From Chlamydiales bacterium (GTDB taxonomy: Bacteria; Chlamydiota; Chlamydiia; Chlamydiales; Criblamydiaceae), in the NCBI GenBank assembly GCA_024233575.1, contig JACKPN010000008.1, positions 26,030 through 90,029 on the forward strand: a DNA stretch of 64,000 nt, written 5' to 3'. Shown piece by piece: positions 58,733 to 64,000 of the stretch (position 1 is the first letter of the stretch; each line of letters starts with the position of its first letter). Below the pieces are notes generated by a model, which worked only from the letters and a program-made list of their open reading frames with translations, searched no databases and was not told the origin of the DNA. A program made the position numbers and the translations under genes.

Positions 58733-60206
58733 TACTCCCTCCTTGAAGGATATTCAGTTTGACGAGCAGCTTCATCCCCGCTTTTGTTAAAGTTGTAGGT
58801 TTTCCTGTTTGAGAATCGTAAAAACAAAGCCTCTCTCCTTCAAATTCGAATGGAAGGCAATTAAGGAAATCACTGTTTGTAAGATGGCCTTCATGCGGCG
58901 TTGAAAGAAGAGAGTGAGGATTGCACGCAGCTATGGGCTTACAAAAAACATGTAAATAATGAAGCATTTTCTTCCTTATTTCTAGAAGGAGCTGTCCTTC
59001 TGATGTCAGGTCCGCATGTAAGCCTTCTTTATGCAACTTGATGTTAGCTTCTTTTGTAATACGATCCCAGTTGACTGCGAGGTTGAGCAAAGTATCTAAC
59101 GGAACATTTTGCTTGATATCGACAACAGCTAAGCGAAGGGCATATGCCATATGTGTCCGTTCGAGACCTGTATCGCAGTTGATCACGGAAATGGCGCCCA
59201 GGTGATCGTTAAGTAGTTGGATAACGATCATGCGTCCTGCCCAAGAGAGTTCAACGATCTGTTTATCGGCGATCGCTGACTGCAACAGAGTTTTTAACAT
59301 GCTGACCGCCTGAGCCAAAGGACGCAGTTCGGGATAATTAATAACAATGCGGTTGATTGATCGCTCAACTTCAATAAGCAGTTCTATCTGCGCTTCCAGA
59401 GCCTGACGCAGTTCTTCTTTGAGGATGATCAGCTCTTTTTCGATTGTGATCATTTCTCGATGGATCTCTTCTCGCTCTTTTTGATTAGTTCCTATCCTCT
59501 TCTCTGCTTCACCAAGTTTCTGCAAAAGATCGAAAATTTTAGTGCGGACAGCTTTTAAGATGGCCGAACGCGCTTCATGGTCGAAGTCCTTCATGCGCCA
59601 TTCGAGCTCATACTTGAAGGTATCTGTCTGAACAAATTGACGGATGGTCTTCTCCATCTCTTCGCTCATCCAATAACAATAAGTAGCTAATGCTTCAACG
59701 TTCTCTTGTCTAGCGATAAGGTTTAAATCGCGTAATGACGTTTCAGGGAGGCGCACTTCAAGACTTTGGAAAAAAAAATGCTCTGTCGCTATATTGATAT
59801 GCACACAGCGCACGGGGATGTCGCTTTCCAGGTTAAAACTCAAAAGTTGACGTTGTTGTGCCGTGATGAGCCCCCATTCCTGATCAGGCATGGCAAGCTG
59901 TGAAGAGACAATGCGCCACTCGCCGCTTCGCTTTTCTGGTGCAATCATTTTAATTACTTCAACCAATTGGAGCGCTTTGTCTCTTGTGTCGATGGCAGCA
60001 GTACGGATGATGATCGAGCCGCAGCTAGCGACAAAGCAGTTCTGCAACACGTCAGGCGCTAGTTCTCTGCTATCCAGAGTGTAAACGCGATCACTACTGA
60101 CGACGTAGCTATCATTGGAGTGCGTGACAGCAAACGCATGCTCCTCGAGAACACAATTATCAAGTTGTTGTTTTTCAGCAGGAAATGATTTCAGCATCGA
60201 ATGCAA
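58725..60206 (-). CDS. Candidate SopB/INPP4-like phosphoinositide phosphatase effector
   Basis: This 493-residue protein has both signature regions of the SopB/IpgD/INPP4 phosphoinositide phosphatases. The CX5R active site is VINCDTGLERTHMAYAL (Cys344, Arg350), comparable to the NCKSGKDRT type motif. About 200 residues earlier lies a block like the family motif 1: VHINIATEHFFFQ, then ETSLRDLNLIARQENVEALA (about 136-174). Between them is a long charged coiled coil (about 205-285). The Lys of the usual motif is replaced (Asp and Leu occur at variable positions). There is no signal peptide. Bacterial relatives are type III effectors that change host membrane lipids, so a host-directed role is a reasonable inference. 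It is coupled to the gene at 57599. Confidence 0.7.
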   Translation of the reverse strand: MHSMLKSFPAEKQQLDNCVLEEHAFAVTHSNDSYVVSSDRVYTLDSRELAPDVLQNCFVASCGSIIIRTAAIDTRDKALQLVEVIKMIAPEKRSGEWRIVSSQLAMPDQEWGLITAQQRQLLSFNLESDIPVRCVHINIATEHFFFQSLEVRLPETSLRDLNLIARQENVEALATYCYWMSEEMEKTIRQFVQTDTFKYELEWRMKDFDHEARSAILKAVRTKIFDLLQKLGEAEKRIGTNQKEREEIHREMITIEKELIILKEELRQALEAQIELLIEVERSINRIVINYPELRPLAQAVSMLKTLLQSAIADKQIVELSWAGRMIVIQLLNDHLGAISVINCDTGLERTHMAYALRLAVVDIKQNVPLDTLLNLAVNWDRITKEANIKLHKEGLHADLTSEGQLLLEIRKKMLHYLHVFCKPIAACNPHSLLSTPHEGHLTNSDFLNCLPFEFEGERLCFYDSQTGKPTTLTKAGMKLLVKLNILQGGSNG

Positions 60207-60434
60207 AAGTTGATATAATTATTTACGATGTTACTCGATCAAAGCTCTCTTTCCAAGGAATTTTAGAAAATTCATTGAATTTCAGACAAAAAAAATATAT
60301 ATACCAAACATGATTCAAATTTTGGTTTTTGGCTTTGAGTAAGTTCTTGCGTTTAAACGCTCACAAACGATTCGATATTCAGCAATTTCCGACCATCCAA
60401 GCCTTAAAGGTTTGCAGTACAAACGGTATCATTA
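60207..60434. other. Divergent AT-rich intergenic region
   Basis: These 228 nt separate the phosphatase-like gene from the gene at 60435. On the minus strand TTGATC and TTATAT with 18-nt spacing near 60214-60243 could be a promoter. I see no gene or clear RNA. Confidence 0.4.
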
Positions 60435-61457
60435 ATGAGTGATGAAGAGATTGCATTACTGGTACACAGTCCTCTTGCAGAATTCAAACATCGGTTGCGT
60501 AATCTTAAAAGCCTTCAGATACAGGCGCTTCTGCAGCAACTCGACCAGCTACAGAACAGCAAAGCGAGGCAGAATAAGGCTGTCACAGTTTTGAAGCACC
60601 TTCAGGATCGACAACACCTTGAATCTTATGGTCAAGGGCTTAGTGTTTCGTTAGCGATAGATTGTTTTAACAACGATTTCGATCAAGAGAATATACAAAA
60701 GTTAAACTCTGTCCTTGTAGGTCTTTCTCATCCGATTTTTTCGCACCTTTTGTCATCGAATAACAACAAAGTTGAAGAGAACCTAAAAAAGCTCTCTGAT
60801 TGCGAATCCTTGCAGCACCATCTCACTCTTTTTTCTCACGAGATGGAGCAGGAGACCAACCGTTTTGTAGGAGAACTAGAGCAGATCGAGGATCATATTG
60901 ACCGTCTCAAACCGGAAAAAGTACTGCCTCAGCAGATTGCGCAAATTTTTCAGGATATTGCACGCACTCTCTTTCGATATCAGGATGTTACATCGAAGCT
61001 TCAACGTGCCTTGTCGATAGCTTGGAACAGCGGCCGAACTGACTTGATAGATTCTTTAAGCACACAAAAAGAGAATTGGGAAAAACTGCGAACTCTCGCT
61101 ATTGGGGAGACGTTCTCTGGAAATTGTCAACCCACAGGGCTCTATGCTCGGCTTGATCGCCATCTAGGCGTTGTTTATGCAGATTTGGACAATCCTGATG
61201 ATACCGAAGGCGTACGTGATGACGATCCTGCCATTGAGGCGCTTGCAAAACTGGGAGCGTGGTATTTACGCGACTATTGGAACTTAGGCCTACTTCCGGA
61301 AATACAATCGTTAGAAAACATCAACGAAAAGGACCGCCACCATCTTCTGTCAACTGTGCGTCATGAGTTAGGTAAACGCGGTCTTCTAACGGTACGCGAT
61401 CTACGCCGGCAAAAAATCTACTCGCTATCTACACTTAAACAGTTTTTAAACCCTTGA
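60435..61457 (+). CDS. Unrecognised helical protein with C-terminal GLxTxxDL module
   Basis: This 340-residue protein has no named family that I can see. It is helical, rich in Leu and Gln, without signal or membrane segments. Its C-terminus (ELGKRGLLTVRDLRRQKIYS, about 308-327) closely resembles the end of the protein at 4801-5916 and, more loosely, the alpha-CTD-like hairpin of the protein at 57599-58732. The start at 60435 lacks a strong ribosome site. Its last 12 nt overlap the convergent adk gene. It lies next to two other effector-like genes. Confidence 0.72.
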   Translation: MSDEEIALLVHSPLAEFKHRLRNLKSLQIQALLQQLDQLQNSKARQNKAVTVLKHLQDRQHLESYGQGLSVSLAIDCFNNDFDQENIQKLNSVLVGLSHPIFSHLLSSNNNKVEENLKKLSDCESLQHHLTLFSHEMEQETNRFVGELEQIEDHIDRLKPEKVLPQQIAQIFQDIARTLFRYQDVTSKLQRALSIAWNSGRTDLIDSLSTQKENWEKLRTLAIGETFSGNCQPTGLYARLDRHLGVVYADLDNPDDTEGVRDDDPAIEALAKLGAWYLRDYWNLGLLPEIQSLENINEKDRHHLLSTVRHELGKRGLLTVRDLRRQKIYSLSTLKQFLNP

Positions 61458-62099
61458 TTTGATATCGTGATAAACTGTTTTAGGATCTCGTGTTCCTTCG
61501 ATATTTTGTAGCAGTCCCAGATCGTGATAGTACTTTTCTAACGGTGCTGTTTCCTTGTGATAGACATTAAGTCTTTCTTTGATAACATCGGCCCGGTCAT
61601 CTGAACGTTGCTGCAATGCGCCTCCGCAGTGATCACAGATTCCCTCTTCTTTTGGAGGAGAGTAGTCGATGTGATAGATTGCTCCGCACTTGCTGCAGCT
61701 GCGTCGTCCTTCTAATCTTTTTACGATCTCCGCATCGGGAACTTGAAGGTTGAGAACGATAACCTCATTATTTCTTGTCATTTTTTTGCTGAATGCTTCT
61801 GCCTGTACGATAGAGCGAGGAAATCCATCAAGTAGATACCCATTATTACAATCTTCACGAGAAACGCGATCAAAAAGCATATCATTGACGATTTCGTCCG
61901 GGACAAGATTTCCCGACTCCATGTACGAACGTACACGCTCGCCAAGTTCCGTTTTGCGCGATAAGTTATCGCGGAATAGGTCACCTGTTGAAATATGAGG
62001 GACGTTTAGTTCTGCAGCTAGGCGTTTTGCCTGGGTGCCTTTTCCCGATCCAGGAGGACCGAGAAAAATGACGATTTTTTGCATCGTTGTTGTACTCAT
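61446..62099 (-). CDS. adk: Adenylate kinase
   Basis: Adenylate kinase interconverts ATP, ADP and AMP. The 217-residue protein has the P-loop FLGPPGSGKGTQAKRLA, the AMP-binding HISTGDLFRD and DGFPRSIVQAE. Its LID domain holds the zinc site CSKCGAIYH and CDHCGG, as in many Gram-positives and some Gram-negatives. Two ATG codons, at 62099 and 62084, are possible; the first is used here. It is a housekeeping gene inside a run of accessory genes. Confidence 0.96.
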   Translation of the reverse strand: MSTTTMQKIVIFLGPPGSGKGTQAKRLAAELNVPHISTGDLFRDNLSRKTELGERVRSYMESGNLVPDEIVNDMLFDRVSREDCNNGYLLDGFPRSIVQAEAFSKKMTRNNEVIVLNLQVPDAEIVKRLEGRRSCSKCGAIYHIDYSPPKEEGICDHCGGALQQRSDDRADVIKERLNVYHKETAPLEKYYHDLGLLQNIEGTRDPKTVYHDIKSRV

Positions 62100-62141
62100 T
62101 AACTAGCTCTTTGAAGTTAAAAGAAACAGGATATAACAGAA

Positions 62142-62531
62142 CTACAATATTGTACAGTAAGAGCCTTCGTTCTGTTCTTCACTATCGGCCGTTGCTGCTT
62201 GCTTTTCCCTGTCGGCCGTTGCTGCTTGCTTTTCCCTGTCGGCCGTTGCTGCTTGCTTTTCCCTGTCGGCCGTTGCTGCTTGCTTTTCCCTGTCGGCCGT
62301 TGCTTCTGTCATCGAAACTTTTCGCGAAACCCTAGTGGGGCATCGGCGACTTGAGGGACCTTGTATGCGGTCGGCTGTTAACGATCTAAGTAGTGGAGGA
62401 CGTTCTCCTTTACCAATTTCTGAAATTGCGACCGCCTCTACTTTTTCTGTAACTGGCAATGGCACTTTAGATTGATGAGGACTTTGCATAGGTATAGATA
62501 AACTCGCTGCCAGTTCTTTTACTTTGACCAT
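62142..62531 (-). CDS. Small repeat protein with a C-terminal CaaX box
   Basis: This 129-residue protein is unrecognised. It has a basic, Pro/Ser-rich N-terminal half and then about four and a half copies of a 9-residue unit, ATADREKQA, from near residue 76. It ends in GSYCTIL. The last four residues, CTIL, fit a eukaryotic CaaX prenylation box with Leu at the end (geranylgeranyl type). Bacteria have no CaaX prenylation, so the motif would make sense only if the protein enters the host cell. The start is well supported by AGGAG 5-6 nt upstream. The upstream gene at 62580 is on the same strand, 48 nt away across a hairpin. Confidence 0.75.
   Translation of the reverse strand: MVKVKELAASLSIPMQSPHQSKVPLPVTEKVEAVAISEIGKGERPPLLRSLTADRIQGPSSRRCPTRVSRKVSMTEATADREKQAATADREKQAATADREKQAATADREKQAATADSEEQNEGSYCTIL
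62185..62304 (-). repeat. 27-bp tandem repeat inside the CaaX gene
   Basis: Four perfect copies of a 27-bp unit begin at 62185, 62212, 62239 and 62266, and a partial fifth at 62293. The unit length is a multiple of three, so copy-number change keeps the reading frame. Identical copies suggest recent expansion. Confidence 0.95.
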
Positions 62532-62552
62532 AATAACTCCTGTTTATTTTTT

Positions 62553-62573
62553 GAGGCGGGCCGCTCCCGCCTC
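62553..62573 (-). other. GC-rich hairpin between two coding regions
   Basis: An 8-bp stem GAGGCGGG / CCCGCCTC with a 5-nt loop lies between the stop at 62580 and the start at 62531. On the minus strand it is followed by A, not T, so it is not a normal terminator. It could protect or uncouple the mRNA. Confidence 0.6.
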
Positions 62574-62579
62574 GATATG

Positions 62580-63851
62580 TTAACGACTAAATCTGTTGAA
62601 AAATCCCTGAGGTTCTTTTGGGATTTTCCCAACAACTGTAAAATATTCCTTCATGACATCGAAGAAAACAGGCAAGTTGTTACGTAATATGCAATAATGT
62701 TCGGTTATTTGGGCATTAAATTTTTCCGATATAGGTTCTTTAACTCCCTTTAGATCCTGTTCAGCCTGTTTGAGCTCCGCTTCACAGGAAGCAACATTTG
62801 CTCGAAGAACGGTCCTGTTATCACCTTCTTCCGGTTTCATCTCTAGTGAACTGCAATAATCTTCGTAGCCGGTTTTGATCGACATGATCATTTTTGCCAC
62901 AGAATCCTCCATATTTTCAATATGAGGATACAGATCACTAGTCCTCAAAAGAAGCGGCATAATTTCTTTAAAGTGGTCATGATAGGTGCTGTCAATTTGA
63001 TTCTTTTGTGTTTCAGACTCGTTAAGAGCTTGGATCGCTGTAGTTAAAGCTTCATTCGCCGTCGTAACAGCATCTCTCTTTTGCTGCGCATCGGCCGTTG
63101 ATTGGCATTTTGCAATAAAACTGTCGATTGCCGATTGCAATTTGGTTTGATCTTGTTCGGACAGTTCCTTTTTATCATGCATAAAGGCAGCTATATGCAT
63201 ATTGATTTTAGTATGTGCTTCATCGAAGCCATAGGTGAACGTCGGAGGTCGATTCTTGTAGCGATTATCAACCAGCGAGTGAAACCCTGACACAGGCGGC
63301 AAAGAATCGAAGAAACAGTGCATAGCCTCAGCCACATCATCTGAACTGATTTCGTTAATTTTTTGAAAAAGAGTGTCACGCACTTTTATCTCTAGTGAGC
63401 AAGCCTGAAGAAGGGGGGCGTGCAACGACAATTGATGCCAGTTTTTTTTGTTTTCTTCAACATCTGTAAACGTCATGTAATGAGCGATTGCCTGTTGGAT
63501 GCGTTGTTTCTGTTCGGTATGCAAAGGTTCGCTGTTATTGTAGGCTTTAAAACCAAGAGCACCTATAGCTATTGCTGTGAGCTCGAATTGCCCATGATAG
63601 GTATTGCAATCACAATGTGGATTGTTGAGAAATAAAGCCGCAAAATCGCACATTTCACTGACAGGAAGTTCTCGGTAACATGGTTCGGTAAAAAGAACAT
63701 CTGCGGTATCCAAAATCCGTTTGGAAATAGCGTCAAGCGGTTCCGATTTTCCACCGTGGACACGGCTATCCCATAGTTTTTTTGCACCTTCTGAACTAGT
63801 AACTGCTAGGATTGATGAGTCCCGGACTCGATCAAATGTTGTCATTGACAT
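62580..63851 (-). CDS. Helical protein of unknown function (effector-like)
   Basis: This 423-residue protein is unrecognised. There is no signal peptide or membrane helix. The N-terminal half has scattered Cys and His residues (FLNNPHCDCNTYHGQF near 74-89). The C-terminal half is helical and charged, with coiled-coil character around 245-290 and 345-375. The Ser/Thr-rich start (MSMTTFDRVRDSSILAVTSS) would suit a type III substrate but is not proof. GGAG lies 7 nt before the ATG. The CaaX gene follows on the same strand, so the two may be cotranscribed. Confidence 0.78.
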   Translation of the reverse strand: MSMTTFDRVRDSSILAVTSSEGAKKLWDSRVHGGKSEPLDAISKRILDTADVLFTEPCYRELPVSEMCDFAALFLNNPHCDCNTYHGQFELTAIAIGALGFKAYNNSEPLHTEQKQRIQQAIAHYMTFTDVEENKKNWHQLSLHAPLLQACSLEIKVRDTLFQKINEISSDDVAEAMHCFFDSLPPVSGFHSLVDNRYKNRPPTFTYGFDEAHTKINMHIAAFMHDKKELSEQDQTKLQSAIDSFIAKCQSTADAQQKRDAVTTANEALTTAIQALNESETQKNQIDSTYHDHFKEIMPLLLRTSDLYPHIENMEDSVAKMIMSIKTGYEDYCSSLEMKPEEGDNRTVLRANVASCEAELKQAEQDLKGVKEPISEKFNAQITEHYCILRNNLPVFFDVMKEYFTVVGKIPKEPQGFFNRFSR

Positions 63852-63957
63852 ATTTTGCTCCTTGTTATGGGCATTTCCAGATTAACATTGGAAATAGAGA
63901 TAACGGAGCAAAGTAATTAAAACCAATAGTTATTTTTATTAAAAGAATTGTTGGCAT

Positions 63958-63990
63958 AAAAAAAGCCCTGTCAGACGAATCTAACAGGGC
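63958..63990 (-). terminator. Terminator of a gene beyond the window
   Basis: On the minus strand GCCCTGT (63984-63990) pairs with ACAGGGC (63965-63971) and is followed by seven T (63958-63964). It should end a minus-strand transcript that begins past the right edge. Confidence 0.85.
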
Positions 63991-64000
63991 GAAAAAAAAC

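Noticed and set aside
62185..62304. CRISPR array
   Set aside because: The repeats are directly adjacent without spacers and lie inside a coding frame.

Overview
The window looks like a piece of chromosome from an environmental (amoeba-associated type) member of the Chlamydiae. The diagnostic genes are a clear CPAF-type secreted protease, an LcrH/SycD-type type III secretion chaperone, a dnaN-recF pair close to folD-apbE, a hflX/PhnP-like pair, and many large unrecognised proteins of effector type. Unlike Chlamydia itself, the genome keeps citrate synthase, queuosine genes (queE, queC) and an insertion sequence. By eye the base composition is moderate, which would suit a Waddlia- or Estrella-like lineage, but the genus is inference. 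I see no rRNA, tRNA or CRISPR in the window. Layout: 1-8.5 kb holds a partial CPA2 antiporter, the CPAF homologue, an MscS-type channel coupled to an unknown gene, a dienelactone hydrolase-like enzyme, a TMEM14-like protein and ExbB-ExbD. 8.6-12.5 kb is accessory: a long coiled-coil protein, a DUF2937-like membrane protein and two tandem secreted paralogues. 12.6-18.7 kb is folD-apbE, a T3SS chaperone, a winged-helix-like protein, recF and dnaN. 18.8-25.1 kb is a C48 (Ulp1/ChlaDub-type) protease followed by a TamA-TamB pair. An IS66-type element with perfect 45-bp inverted repeats sits at 25.3-26.8 kb. 27-37.6 kb is housekeeping: MlaE-F-D lipid transporter, AlgH, rplM-rpsI, miaB, sodC, ligA and mtaB. 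37.6-46.4 kb holds two giant paralogous proteins of unknown function with a small gene between them. 46.4-56 kb is a tight radC/hflX/PhnP-like operon, a FAD oxidoreductase, a two-module LprI-like protein, unknown membrane proteins, gltA and mdh. 56.3-64 kb carries queE-queC and then a cluster of candidate effectors with adk inside it. Genes that work together: ExbB/ExbD energise outer-membrane processes; TamA/TamB and MlaEFD serve outer-membrane protein and lipid homeostasis; MiaB, MtaB, QueE and QueC modify tRNA or make its precursors; DnaN, RecF, LigA and RadC handle DNA; GltA and Mdh are neighbouring TCA steps; CPAF, the C48 protease, the SopB/INPP4-like phosphatase and the CaaX-tailed repeat protein are likely host-directed. 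The observations most worth following are a SopB/INPP4-type phosphoinositide phosphatase signature (58725-60206), coupled to a gene with an RNA polymerase alpha-CTD-like domain (57599-58732); a small repeat protein ending in a eukaryotic CaaX box (62142-62531); the giant tandem paralogues (37630-46425); and a MITE-like palindromic element present in two inverted copies (7044-7212 and 50831-50984).
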